A stretch of 64,000 nucleotides of DNA from Ascarosepion bandense (GCA_037127315.1 JBBBDQ010000192.1:310001-374000); one strand, 5' to 3'. Shown: positions 1 to 10,401, numbered from the stretch's first letter. The notes: generated from the sequence alone by a model not told the origin. A program made the numbers and translations.

Positions 1-430
1 TTCATTGAGATAATCTGATATACCCATAGCTTTTCTAAAGAATATTCTTGTGGTCTGAGTGGCAACACTCAGCATGGTGACTCAACCTCATCAGATACCA
101 TTTCAGATTAATTACCAACCAGAAATCAGTATCATTTATATTCAACCCCAAAACAATGAGCAAAATAGAATTTTTAAAGAAAGCAAGATGGAGAATGGAG
201 CTTTCTTGCTTCTCATTTGATGTAACAAAGAAAATGCTGCTGCAGACAGCACACTCAATGATATGCCATGTGATGCCCAGCAGAGAAGATCTCAATTGAA
301 TTGTACCACCCATATGTGACAAGCATGTGCCACATCATCTGAATCAGTGACTTACCCTTTTCTAACAATTGCAAAGACCTGCCAAATATGTATGGAACTC
401 AAACTTAGGTTCTACATGCCCAACACTGGA
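1..430. other. unassigned non-coding sequence
   Basis: I recognise nothing here. The longest open frame (minus, 35-322) has no similarity I can name and no second line of support. Confidence 0.3.
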
Positions 431-436
431 ATGGTT

Positions 437-895
437 ATTAAAGTCACCCAACCTTTTAAAAGACTTTGGCATGATTTTAATGGACCACTTCTATTGAAAA
501 TAAGTGCATAGCAATGATTATTGACAAGTTTGCCATACCCTGTTCAGATATAGCAGTGATAACTGTGATTGAAACTCTCTGTTTGCCATTTTCAGTCTGC
601 CTGCATACATCCACTAGGTGACCACCTTGTGTCAGAATGTATCAATCAATTATTGTGAGAATACAGTGACAATGGTGTACAACATTCAAGGCAATAGCCA
701 AAGTGAAAAATATAATAGCATAATCTAGAAGACAATAGAGTTGGCTATAGCTAACCATGAATGTTTGGTAGATTATTGGGAAATTCCCCTCTCTGAGGCA
801 TTATACACCTTTAAAATGCTGCTGTGCATGACACATAATGCCATTCTACATGAGAAATTATTATCTTTCTCACAAGGAAACTCTGTTTAACATTG
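437..895 (+). pseudogene. Gypsy-type integrase relic
   Basis: Conceptual plus-strand translation, jumping between frames, gives scraps in the order of a Ty3/Gypsy integrase core. A PFKRLWHDFNGPL-like segment near 450 matches the start of the core. FAIPCSDIAVITVIETL near 530 follows it. ACIHPLGDHLVSE near 600 corresponds to the region of the second catalytic Asp, and DYWEIPLSEALYTF plus a HNAILHEKLLSFS-like stretch near 770-880 matches the region after the catalytic Glu. There are several frameshifts and stops and no long open frame, so this is an old dead copy. No LTRs for it are visible. Confidence 0.7.
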
Positions 896-1306
896 TTTTT
901 TATTCTCATTAGCCATTATGGCTGAGTTTATTGAGTCAGTTAAACTTTCATATGACTATTTAATAACTTTGCTTGCAAGTTGGATATGTTAAATTGCATT
1001 ATGAAATAAAATTCATGTTGTTACAAAATAATTGTGTAGGTATTATGTAAAAGAAGATTACAAATTCTTTAATGCACTCTTGTTGCTTGATGTTAATTTT
1101 GATAGAAAAGAGACAGTACATAAAAACAGGAACTATTAAACTCCAAATCAACTGATTTGTCAGTTAGTCTCTACCATTTCAACAGTCAAAATATAACTAA
1201 TCACAAAAAGATTAATGTTTTGGATTGAATAAAATAAGAACAGATACTTATGCACAATAATAGCCTTTATCATGTTTGTCAAGTATTTCTAGAAATTTTT
1301 GTTTAC
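896..1306. other. unassigned; intron side of the kinase gene
   Basis: AT-rich sequence downstream of the kinase exon on its coding (minus) strand. I do not see the next kinase exon: there is no HRDLK-type catalytic loop in any minus frame. Confidence 0.3.
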
Positions 1307-1608
1307 CTGTTTAGTTACAATCTTTGCCTTTTCCTCCGAAAGGGGCCCATAATTGTTAATATATGTCATCATATCTCCATTACAGGCATATTCTAACACA
1401 ATATAGACACACTGTAACTCTTCAAATGTTTCATGACACTTAACAATATTTGGGTGATTTAATTTGGGCCAGAATTCAAGTTCTCTTGGCAAAAAACGAT
1501 CAAGGTAAGATTCAGGAACCTTGTTACGATTGACAATTTTTATGGCTACAAGCCCAGGCTGTTTGGTCTGGCTACTAGCCAGTTTTACATTTGCAAAGCT
1601 GCCGTATC
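1307..1608 (-). CDS. protein kinase N-lobe exon, TSSK-like
   Basis: A 302-bp internal exon on the minus strand, bounded by a pyrimidine-rich acceptor (TTTTTTTCAG) and a CAG|GTAAAC donor. It enters in a split Gly codon and reads the kinase glycine loop (YGSFANVK), the ATP-binding Lys in VAIKIVNR, the motif LPRELEFWPKLNHPNIVKCH (alphaC and the following strand) and a hinge, YIVLEYACNGDMMTYI. This pattern (FLPREL..LNHPNIV...VYI.LEYA..GD...YI...G.L.E..A) is typical of testis-specific serine/threonine kinases of the CAMK group. The catalytic loop, DFG and C-lobe are not in this exon, nor are the start and stop codons. The reading frame is intact across the exon, so it may be functional. Other TSSK-related kinases are possible. 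It is the only host coding exon I can support in the window. Confidence 0.8.
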
Positions 1609-2370
1609 CTGAAAAAAAATAAGGAAGGCAAATTAGATATTTTACAAATTGAAAAATAGCATTTTAGTCAAAACAATGTTAATAACATTGTTACCAAATT
1701 GTATCCAAACTATAATTTTTCACTTTCAAATTATTCTTAGAACTATGAAGAATTGTCATTCAAAAAAAAGAAGTGAAAAAATTCCTTAAATATCTAAAAT
1801 TCAAGTAATACATTTTTAAGACTGCTATTATGAACTTTATCTAACTACAAACCTTCAAATACATTTCAGAAATTTGTTAAAATAATTTATAATTCCATTT
1901 TTTAGTTTTTATGTAATTCTATTTGCTCATCCAATTCTCTGCACATTTCTTTTTATTTTCATTTGCCAAAAATCATATGACATGATTGCATATCCACCCA
2001 AATTTTTATTCAGCTAAACAAGCAGATAATATGGAAGAAAGTAAAAAATTTCTTAATATGTAATTAATAGTAATATTTCATTACTTATTAGAAGGTCTAC
2101 AATGACAAACCTTGTAGTACAAAAAATAGCAGACATGCAACAACAAATATTGGGATGTTGAATACAAAAATCAGAAGGTGATAGTTGATAACAAAAAGGA
2201 TAAGCCATTGTTTCTCTTCTAAAATAGCCTCAATGTATAGCCTCAATAAAGTTGTTTACATGAACCTAAAGGAAACTGCTGTATCTTATACTTGATAGAT
2301 AGAGCCCTGAGTTAAAAATTGAAAGGCCCTGTAATATTTGTACCTAGTATGTTTTGGATAGTAATTTAGA
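1609..2370. other. unassigned; probable kinase intron
   Basis: AT-rich non-coding DNA between the kinase exon acceptor and Gypsy element A. If earlier kinase exons lie further to the right, element A sits inside this intron. Confidence 0.3.
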
Positions 2371-2691
2371 GATACAAATATTAACCTGTTAAAGCAAACT
2401 TTGTTTAACTTCATCTACATTCTTGTGTGAGTCCCTCGTAGCTGGTTAAAATGTCTGCTGGCGGGAGTAGCACATGTGGCTGGTGTGAATTCTTTTGAGG
2501 AACTAAAATACTGAGCTGCTACCAGTTGTTGGTCAGTAGGGATAGGCCAGAGAGAGAGAAAAGAGAGGGCAGATTTCTATGATAGTAGTTCGTGACCTAG
2601 GTGGAAGCACCTGGAGAAGAGGAGGGAGAAGAAGACAAAGTTAATATGTTTAGGTAGTATTATTTCTGACCTCTAGTAAGGGGGTACTACA
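2371..2691 (-). repeat. 3' LTR of Gypsy A
   Basis: Direct repeat of 6789-7112. Shared blocks include the GGTCAGTAGGGATAGGCCAG stretch and the GTTAATATGTTTAGGTAGTA stretch. On the element strand it begins TGTAGTACCC. The inner edge is at 2691; the outer edge near 2371 is approximate. Confidence 0.85.
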
Positions 2692-3073
2692 AATACTCTT
2701 CTACCAGTTAATGGAGTTCTCGTTTTAGTTTAATCTTATTTATTTATTTTGTTTTTATTAATTAACTCCATGGCTTAATAATAAATGTATTTGTTATCCT
2801 TTTTCCATGTAACTGTTCTACCTGAAGTTCTTGTCTTCGTTTTATGTTCTTGTACTTTTTCAGGTGGTAAACTATCAGGCTTTTTATTTGTATTGGTGGT
2901 TGCATTTTGCGTACATTTTGATTTTTGTTTGTTTTCAATGTATGGTTTCAAACGGTCTATTGAAACTTGTGTATGTGTGTTTGGGTTAGTTTCTATTAAG
3001 AAATATTTTGGTGTTCATTCGAGTACCATGTAAGGACTTGAATAGGGTGCTTCTAGCAGTTTCCGAACGCAAT

Positions 3074-3976
3074 CTATCCTAATCCAAACTTTATCACAGG
3101 TTTGAAGTTGATCTGGCATGTATGATTTTTTTGTTGACTTTTTCTGTTTGAAAAGTCTGTCAGATCAAATTTTGCCATAGTTTTGTGCAGTTCTCTTGTA
3201 AAATCTTGTGTAACCGTTTCTGTATTTATCATTAGTTGTGGCAATAACATTTGTGCACCTGTTACCGCATAAAAGGGGGGAAAATTGGAGCAGTTGGGCA
3301 TCCTTCGAATTCCCGAGATAACTATTGGTAGGGCTAAACTCCAAGATTCTTTTTGGGCCATAATAGTTGCTTTTAAAGTTCTGTGGGCTCTTTCTATAAG
3401 TCCATTACATTGTGGATGATAGGGTGTTGTACGTAGCCTATAGAATCCAATAATTTTTGACAGTTTGAGGAATAGTTCGCTTTCAAACTGAGTGCCTCTG
3501 TCTGTTATGACATGGAGAGGAACACCAAAGCGAGTAACCCACGTGTTTACAAAAGCTTCGGCTACAGTTTGTGCTGTAATATCCGATATAGGTTGTGCTT
3601 CTATCCATCGTCTGGTTCGATCTATACATGTTAAAATATACCGACATGGATTGATGTAAGGATTGTTGGAGCATTTTGCTGGTGGTAGTGGTCCAATTAT
3701 CTCTATGTGTACAGTGTAAAATTTTGATGATGGTATTTCCAAAGTTTGTACAGGCGATTTGGTATGTCTGTATATTTTTGCTTGTTAACAAGATGTGCAT
3801 GATACACATAATTCTTTGATGGTTTTATTCATGTGTGGCCAGTAAAATCTAGCCTTAATCATTTTGATAGATGATTTTGTTTCAGAGTGTGATACTGAAT
3901 GTAAGCTGTCGAAAAGATAGATTTTCGTAGTGTGCATGGCACATCTATTGTATGACGTTGATGTATCACATGACAC
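3074..3976 (-). pseudogene. Gypsy A integrase
   Basis: Two open stretches. 3785-3976 holds the zinc-binding head (HSVSHSETKSSIKMIKARFY, WPHMNKT, then C-x2-C in CVSCTSC). 3074-3742 holds the catalytic core. The core shows the second Asp in VITDRGTQFESE and the catalytic Glu in HPQCNGLIERAHRTLKA. At the first Asp position the sequence reads VHIEIIGPL, where family members usually have D, so the catalytic triad appears altered. A frameshift near 3785 separates the two parts. The C-terminal tail ends at the 3074 stop. Function in the family: insertion of the cDNA into the genome. Confidence 0.85.
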
Positions 3977-4332
3977 AAATTGATCTTTTCCAGATGATAT
4001 GAATTTCTTTCAATCTGGGAAGGACTATTTCAGTGTCTGATTTTTGTGCATCTGCAAATGCTGGGAGATCGTACATATCTATTTGTACAGCAAATATTGG
4101 GCGAGACAGACAATCTGCAACTATATTTTGGTTACCCTTCACATGGGCTATATCTGAAATTCTGTTATAATTGCTAGCAGGCTGTCTTTGTTGTCTATCT
4201 GATTTAGCAGGTTTTAGATATTGGTTTATGATCTGTCAAAAGTAATACTTCACGGCCTTCTATGAGGTGGCGAAAGTGTAACACTGAAAAATATTCAGCT
4301 AAAAGTTCACGGTCGAAAGTGGAATATCTTGT

Positions 4333-5474
4333 CTATGTTGACGTCAGTTTCTTTGAGAAAAATCCTATTGGTATTGGATTTCCATTTATGATCTGATGCA
4401 AGGCAGCACCTACTGCATATTTGCTACTGTCCGTGACCAGTTGATATTGTGTACAAGTTGGTTGAGGATGGGATAATTCTGTTAGCTCACCAAGTATTTT
4501 TATAATGTTAGAAAAGGATTGTTTTTCCGCATTATTCAATGTAATTAATCCTCTAGGTGTTAATCTCATTCTTTCAGATAAAGGTAAAACTAACTTTGCA
4601 AATCCTGGTATTAACTTCCTGTAAAATCCTACCATACCAAGAAATCTGAGTAAGCTTTTAGCATCTTTAGGACACGGAAATGATTCTATTTCTTTTACTT
4701 TATTAGCAGTTCGTGTGATTCCCTTTGAATTAATTCTGAAACCTAGGAAATCTAGTGATGTTACATTGAAAATAGATTTCGATAATGATATTTGTAGGTT
4801 ATTTTCTAATAAAATTCTAAAAACTGTGTCTATATCTTTCTTGTGGAACTGCTCGTCGTCACTGAAGATTAAGATGTCATCTATATATATAAAGACACAG
4901 TCTATATCTAGAAACATTCTGTCCATGTATCTTTGAAAAGGTGCTGAAGAATTTTTCAGTCCAAACGGCATAAATTCATAGTGAAAAAGACCCATCGGTG
5001 AAATAACAGCTGTTTTAAGAATATTGTCTGGGTGCATTTTAATTTGAATGTAAGCCGAAATTAAATCAATTTTTGTAAATCGCTGTTTATTCGCGAGTTT
5101 TGTTGTAAATGAATTTATATTGGGAATGGGGTATCTATCACTTTTAGTGCTGCAGTTTAGTGCACGTAATCTCCACAACAGCAGTATCCTCCACTCTGCT
5201 TAGGCACAAGATGTAGGGGGCTTGACCATTCGCTGTCTGAAGGAGCTACCACGCCTTCGTGTGTGAGTCTTTTAAATTTTTCCTTAGTCACCGTTAGTTT
5301 TTCAGCAGATAGCTGTCTGGATTTTGCAAAAACCGGTAAGTGGCTACTTGTATCAGTTCTGTGGTAAACACCGCAGTAGTTGTTATTTTTGTTTATATGT
5401 GGAGAGATGATTTCTGGGTATTTATCCAGACTTGTTTGAATTAGTGTGGGTAGTTCCACTTTGTTAATGACCAC
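4333..5474 (-). pseudogene. Gypsy A reverse transcriptase and start of RNase H
   Basis: The N-terminal part (5157-5474) contains the fingers region SEWSSPLHLVPKQSGGY. It shifts frame near 5160-5175 into 4333-5178, which has FTKIDLISAYIQIKMHP, PFGLKNSSAPFQRYMD and the catalytic YIDDILIFSDD. The connection and RNase H head follow: LDFLGFRINSKGI, LRFLGMVGFYRKLIP and QLVTDSSKYAVGAALHQ. The rest of RNase H and the linker lie in broken frames from about 4330 to 3990. RT active-site residues are present, but the frameshift kills the polyprotein. Confidence 0.9.
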
Positions 5475-5531
5475 GTTTACTGGAGATATCGAGTTTAAGA
5501 TTAATTTCTTTTTGGTGGCTGTTAATGGGTC

Positions 5532-5969
5532 CTAAATTGTTTTATTTTTGCAGTCGATTATGAGACCAAATTCATTTAAGAAGTCAAATCCAAGGAGAGG
5601 ATTGGTGATATCTGCGACCACAAATATCCAGGAAAATGACCTTCTCAAACTAAGTATCCCAATCTCTACGTTTGCTTGTCCGTGGCATTTTATCTTCTCT
5701 CCATTAGCAGTGGTGAGTGATACTGGTGTTGGGTTTAATGAGACGCCGTTTAACATAGACGCTGGTATTATTGAGATACTTGCGCCAGTATCTACTATGA
5801 ATTTTAATATTGTTGTCCCTAATCGTGCATTGATTTGTAATAGCGGCGAACTCAAGGGGACAGGCATGGTTCGCGCTGCTAGTTTCCAGAGTCTGTTGGT
5901 GTGGGTGGACGCGAGCTTGGTAGTATTGTTATATTTTGTTTCTTCGGCCATTTGCACCAAGGTTTGCAA
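5532..5969 (-). pseudogene. Gypsy A aspartic protease
   Basis: The open stretch includes LKFIVDTGASISIIPASML, the canonical D-T/S-G active site of retropepsins. The flap-like stretch LTTANGEKIKCHGQANVEIG and a terminal PLLGFDFLNEFGLIIDC follow, matching a retrotransposon protease of about 110 residues. It lies downstream of gag in another frame and ends in a stop just before the RT block. Known role: cleaving the Gag-Pol precursor. Confidence 0.85.
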
Positions 5970-6542
5970 GTTCTCGCTTGCTCGGCAAAGTAGAGGTGTG
6001 CTCTACATATTTTGGTTTTCTGTTCAGGAAAATAGGGTTTAATTCCTATCGGCATAGGAACATTGTTTTTGTTTTTATCAGTTTTTTGTGTATTATGCTG
6101 AGCGGTGAACGTTGATGTTGTTAAGCAAAGGCATGAGCTCATCCGCTAGCTTTCCAAGTTGAGTTGGACTTAACTCCTTTTGTGAGGCAATGACGGGGGA
6201 AATTGTCGCTGATAAGGCCTGAAGGAATTTGTGTATTACAATTTCTTCACCGATGCCTATCCGTTTTGCTGTCGATAGCATTTCCTGTAAGTATGTTGAG
6301 GGACGGCCGATAATGGTAGTTGTTGACATTAATTTGTCGAGCAATTCCGGCTTAGTCCTTTCGTGGGTCTCAACTAATGAACATTTTATTTCCTTGTAGT
6401 TTCTTGATTCTAAAGTCGCTATAGGTATTTTTGATACCACCTCTGCAATGATCGTGTAAAATTTTGTTGTGGAGGCCGTTATATTGCGCAGGTGGAATTG
6501 CGCTTCCAGAATGAAAAACCAGCCATTCACTGCCGTTTCCAT
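5879..6542 (-). pseudogene. Gypsy A gag
   Basis: 6093-6542 reads a capsid-like segment: GWFFILEAQFHLRNITAS, a KFYTIIAEV stretch, and later HKFLQALSATISPVIAS and LGKLADELMPL. It shifts frame near 6120 into 5879-6142, which ends with a cysteine-rich CRAHLYFAEQARTCKPWC motif seen at the end of many Gypsy Gag proteins. The upstream Gag start is not visible: on the coding strand the frame runs back into a long (AC)n run. No CCHC knuckle of the classic form is present. Confidence 0.75.
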
Positions 6543-6567
6543 GAACTCTGGTGTTTTTATGTTAATT

Positions 6568-6572
6568 TGCTG

Positions 6573-6639
<67 letters not shown>
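6568..6639. repeat. (GT)n microsatellite in the gag leader of Gypsy A
   Basis: About 35 GT units with one GC interruption, just upstream of the recognisable gag start on the element's coding strand. Confidence 0.95.
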
Positions 6640-6640
<1 letters not shown>

Positions 6641-6774
6641 CTTGTAGACGAAGAAAAGAAGAAAATTTTTTTTCTACTTACGGCGAAGGTTCTCTCTTAA
6701 AACGTTTGCGACGTGAAGTTGAAATGTTGCATTTATCCTGGAGTTTCGAGAAGGTTGCGTTTATATCCTTCAAG

Positions 6775-6786
6775 TCGGGGTCACCA
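6775..6786 (-). promoter_or_regulatory. primer-binding site candidate, Gypsy A
   Basis: TGGTGACCCCGA on the minus strand, two bases inside the 5' LTR end. The position and leading TGG are as expected for a tRNA primer-binding site. I do not assign the tRNA. Confidence 0.6.
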
Positions 6787-6788
6787 AT

Positions 6789-7112
6789 TGTAATACAAAT
6801 ATTAGCCTGTTAAAACAAACTTTATTCAACTTCGTCTACATTCTTGTGTGGGTCCCTCGAAGTTGGCTAAAATCTCCGCTGGCGAGGGTAGCACGTGTGA
6901 CTGGTGTGAAATCTTTTGAGGAACTAAAAACTGAACTGCTACTAGTTTTTGGTCAGTAGGGATAGGCCAGAGAGAGAGAAAAGAGAGGGAGTGAGAGATG
7001 AAGGGATTTCTTGGATAGTAGTTCGTGACCTAGGTGGAAGCACCTGGAGAAGAAGACAAAGTTAATATGTTTAGGTAGTATTATTTCTGACCTCTAGTAA
7101 GAGGGTACTACA
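6789..7112 (-). repeat. 5' LTR of Gypsy A
   Basis: 324 bp. On the element strand it starts TGTAGTACCC and ends TTACA, giving short inverted termini TGTA/TACA. Partner of 2371-2691. Confidence 0.85.
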
Positions 7113-7621
7113 GCCCTATATCTGGTAACAAGATACTGTACCATACCACACCCAGTCATAACTGTCAGACAATTTCTGCGACCATCTCACTCCTTACATC
7201 GGGCCACCTAACAGTGGCAATTCTACAGGGAGGCCAGAAGGAGCCAAGCTCCTCACCCAGTATTTTTGGCTGGCCCGTCAGTTGATCCCCACCCACTTTT
7301 ATAAGCTTAAAAAATTTATGAAACTGATCAGTCTCTGATCTTCAGCACTTTTCTCTCTGCGTTTTCTTTTTTATTTAACTTTTTAAGGACACGTACAGAG
7401 ACCAGTTTGAAAGAAAAATAAACAAAATAAAACAACCAGATAGATAGAAACAGATATTATTTTTAGGGAGGGAAAGAGACTTCATAGTCATGTTTTCATA
7501 TCTGAAGAAAGACGTTATTCCCAACTTGACATGTAGATACGTAGGCAGTCACTTAATTTAGTGTAATAACATTCTAATACTCAAACTCATTCCTAAGTTC
7601 TGTATACAATAGTGGTATAGT
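7113..7621. other. unassigned non-coding sequence
   Basis: No coding or repeat structure recognised between Gypsy A and the transposase relic. Confidence 0.3.
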
Positions 7622-7897
7622 ATGAAAATGAAGATGCTGCTTCAGTTTTTCCCCCCTTCTCCTCAGAAAATCTCGGCTTCTAAGTGTTCCACCACTTTCG
7701 GAGTTCCACAATCGCCACTACCACCTAACTCTCCAGAATATAACCTATTTGATTATTATGTGTGTGTCACAGTTGAGCGAAAGACCAACAAAACTTTTTG
7801 TAACACTAAAAATGAACTGAAGGCAAGGATTATGGCAGTATTTACCAAAAGTTTTCTGGAGGCCATGGTTAAAGCCAATGGCAGTGTTATTGAATAA
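7622..7897 (+). pseudogene. Tc1/mariner-superfamily transposase, C-terminal relic
   Basis: The open stretch contains LPPNSPEYNLFDYYVCVTVE, the region around the third acidic catalytic residue of IS630/Tc1/mariner transposases (P..SPD.NP.DYYVW..VE). It continues as RKTNKTFCNTKNELKARIMA and ends FLEAMVKANGSVIE before a stop, which matches how such proteins end. The expected SPD Asp reads SPE here and the Trp of YVW is lost. The N-terminal two thirds are absent or unrecognisable, so this is a truncated dead copy. Confidence 0.7.
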
Positions 7898-8379
7898 ATT
7901 TACTCTAGTATTTCAAGATATTTTTGTGTAATTTTGCTAAATATATCTGTTAAAATGATATGTCAGCATTATTTTAATCAAACTGTACCCTGTACATTGA
8001 TGAATTTAAAGAAATTCAAATTGATAACTCTTGAAAGAAACAACTGGATGACAAGTTAACAAGAAAAGAAAGACCTGTGGTCAGTTTACAGGCAGATACT
8101 ATGGATAACTTCCCAGCCAAGACCTGGTATGGCTTTTGAGAGTTGTCAAGTGACCAATTATAGAAATGAAACTACAGTCTGAAGTCATATAGAAGTGAGT
8201 AGAACTATAAAGAAAAAAAATCAAATGAAATTTCTAAATCTTGGTGACTCAGACAATGCTTCACATAGCTTGTTATCAATTAATGCAACTGAAGGTACAT
8301 ACTCTTTTTGTTTTGAAATAAGAAAATGGTTCCAACATCATGGAAATCAAAGAAACTTGATAAAATAACTACATCACTC
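7898..8379. other. unassigned non-coding sequence
   Basis: No convincing coding, RNA or repeat signal. Confidence 0.3.
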
Positions 8380-8384
8380 CCCCT

Positions 8385-8705
8385 CTTGGCAGCTGAAGTA
8401 TCTACTGATTATGGTCATTTGATTGCATCAATGGTGAAGGAAGTTTATATACTGAAGGATCCTCCCTACATCAAAATATATACAAAGTAACTCTTTGAAG
8501 GAGTGTCTTGAGACAACAGAAGTGATTACAGATCTTTGTCGAGTAGACATGACACATCTGAGAGAAATGCTCAAGTTTAAAGAAATTGATTTTCAATGAA
8601 TTCCCATTGAAAAAACAACTGGCAAACTACATGACTAAAAGAGGCAAAGCATCAGAACACCTGAGAATGGTGTGCAATTTATCAAGAAGAGGAAATTGAT
8701 ATAAC
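8385..8705 (+). pseudogene. possible Copia-type RNase H tail relic
   Basis: In broken plus frames the stretch reads LLAAEVSTDYGHLIASMVKE, then DLCRVDMTHLREMLKFKEID, then IPIEKTTGKL and a KRGK-like segment. In Ty1/Copia RNase H the end of the domain has a similar layout (a D-x2-x-L-R-EM-...-KEI block, then W..., then an LTK-RGA block). Conservation is weak and the frames are interrupted, so this is a tentative identification. Confidence 0.35.
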
Positions 8706-8732
8706 CATTTTTTTTTCAGAAGCCAATCTATA

Positions 8733-9655
8733 TACAGGATGTATCAAAAATCCTTTTTCAAAAATTGGGGGCGGGTTCCTCACACCAAAACAGGGCAAAA
8801 CGTTTACATAAACATATGTCTGCAAATCCTTCATTTTTAAGTTAAGTTCAAAGATCGTTTATGGTAGATGGCACGGTGTTGCCATTTGGAACTAGGTTAT
8901 ACTTTTTATTTGTGTCCATTTGTGGCTTGTCTGTCTTCAATGTTTAATGTGTGTAGTAGTGAGTTAACTGAGAAATGTTCCACTTAACAATGGCAGAATA
9001 TATTGTGAGCAAGCAGATATGATTTTTACATTTTAATGAATGCGTGGCTGCATGGCTGTGTCAGATTGCATTTCCTGACTGAAGGCAGCTGAATCATTTA
9101 ACCTGTTTATCATCGTGTTGTTAGATGAGGCACATGACAACACAAACTGTAGATTGTAGTGGGGACTGAAATCTGCTCATATGCCTGACTATGAAGAACA
9201 CATTCTACAAGATGTCGGTGATGATCTAGCTTTCAGAATATGTTAAGTAGCCTTAGCATGTTGTACATCTCATAGTATCGCATGGAGGTTACTTCAAGAA
9301 CATCTCCTGTATCTGTACCATTTGCAGCATGTGTGCAGGGTCATTCATCCTCTGATCACTCAATATGGGAGAACTTTTTCAGATGGTCTATTCCACAATC
9401 TGTCATTCTTTTCTTTCAATCTTGTTTATGGATGAGGCAACATTTGGAAGAAATAGAATAACAAATTTACAGAAAAAGTATTTTTTGGATTGTATCTTGG
9501 ATTTTACATTTAACAGCATTTGCCATAAACTTTAAACTTAACACAAGTTTAAATAATTATAACACAAAAATGAAGGACTTACAAACATGTTTTATCCTTG
9601 TTTTGGTGCGGGGAACCCATCTCCAAAGTTTGAAAAAAGTAGTTTTGATACACCC

Positions 9656-9660
<5 letters not shown>
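8733..9660 (+). mobile_element. DNA-transposon relic with long TIRs
   Basis: Terminal inverted repeats: the left end starts TACAGGATGTATCAAAA and the right end, reverse-complemented, reads TGCAGGGTGTATCAAAA. The similarity continues about 100-150 bp inward from both ends. TA dinucleotides flank both edges, as expected for Tc1/mariner-type insertion. The interior is a decayed transposase. Confidence 0.8.
9010..9470 (+). pseudogene. decayed Tc1/mariner-like transposase
   Basis: Inside the TIR element, broken plus frames give a CQIAFPD-RQLNHLTC segment near 9060-9105, PDYEEHILQDVGDDL near 9185, WRLLQEHLLYLYHLQHV near 9280 and FMDEATFGRNRITNL near 9430. The last two match the helix-turn-helix linker and first-Asp region (TDEATF) of a transposase group widespread in arthropods and molluscs. 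Stops and frameshifts are frequent. The rest of the catalytic domain is deleted, since the right TIR follows almost directly. Confidence 0.65.

Positions 9661-9693
<33 letters not shown>
9659..9693. repeat. (TA)n microsatellite
   Basis: Uninterrupted AT dinucleotide run at the right edge of the transposon relic. Confidence 0.95.
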
Positions 9694-9696
<3 letters not shown>

Positions 9697-9733
9697 TAAA
9701 CATATTCTATTAAATATTAGAATATGTTTAGAA
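9694..9733. repeat. perfect 16-bp inverted repeat, 8-nt loop
   Basis: Arms 9694-9709 (TTCTAAACATATTCTA) and 9718-9733 are perfect reverse complements, between two TA microsatellites. Confidence 0.9.
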
Positions 9734-9751
9734 AATTACTGTACCTCGATA

Positions 9752-9755
<4 letters not shown>

Positions 9756-9811
<56 letters not shown>
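9756..9811. repeat. (TA)n microsatellite
   Basis: Long uninterrupted AT dinucleotide run. Confidence 0.95.
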
Positions 9812-9813
<2 letters not shown>

Positions 9814-9943
9814 TGTTAAATATAACAGACAATGAATGTCTATTATGTTTAATCATGAGCTGTTCCAAACATCGTATTTTAGCTTTAATTTCAGGTGAAA
9901 ATAAAGACAAAAATTCTCCAACATTTGAATATATTTTATTATT

Positions 9944-10173
9944 GTTGAAATGGTATATTTAGGAAGGGGAGGAATAGGAGTTCATATTTTATAATATGAA
10001 AATATCATATTAAAAAAAAAATTTAAATCTTATATTGAAACCCATTCCTTCTCGCCTAAATACACCTCTTCAAACAGCCCAAAATCTTAACTTTAAAAAG
10101 TAATTTAACTCATTTAGTTGTCTATTAAAATATGAACTCCTATTCCTCCCCTTCCTACATATACCATTTCAAC
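9944..10173. repeat. inverted repeat with 48-bp arms
   Basis: Arms 9944-9991 and 10126-10173 are reverse complements with one mismatch and carry the shared core GGAAGGGGAGGAATAGGAG. They are separated by 134 nt of AT-rich sequence. The structure fits a small MITE or a local inverted duplication. No target duplication is evident. Confidence 0.85.
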
Positions 10174-10366
10174 ATCCTGTAACCCCGCGACTACCAGCTC
10201 TGTCCTTTTCCACTTTGTGACCGTTGTTAACCAAAAACCTCTCCACACTAACTCAGGGCCTTCGCCATTTGGAAAAACAATGTCGCTGACGTGATGTAGA
10301 GTCTCTATTAGAGATCCTATGTCGAAATGTACATCCGACACCTTTGAACTTTGAAAATTTTCTCTA

Positions 10367-10370
<4 letters not shown>

Positions 10371-10399
<29 letters not shown>
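10371..10399. repeat. (TA)n microsatellite
   Basis: AT dinucleotide run. Confidence 0.9.

Positions 10400-10401
<2 letters not shown>

Larger units (their letters stand above)
2371..7112 (-). mobile_element. Gypsy element A (full-length, broken)
   Basis: LTR retrotransposon on the minus strand with gag, protease, reverse transcriptase, RNase H and integrase in the usual Ty3/Gypsy order, between two similar LTRs of about 320 bp. The coding regions carry several frameshifts. The two LTRs have clearly diverged, with many substitutions and small indels, so the insertion is not recent. I could not identify a convincing target-site duplication at the outer edges. The element is autonomous in design but dead in this copy. 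Confidence 0.9.

Noticed and set aside
2365..7120. Target-site duplication for Gypsy A
   Set aside because: The flanks at 2360-2372 and 7113-7120 do not match at 4-6 bp.
9587..9910. Open frames of alternating Tyr-Ile on both strands
   Set aside because: They are translations of TA microsatellites.
10114..10341. 75-codon minus frame overlapping the 48-bp inverted repeat
   Set aside because: Partly encoded by the inverted-repeat arm and without a recognisable domain; not supported as a gene.
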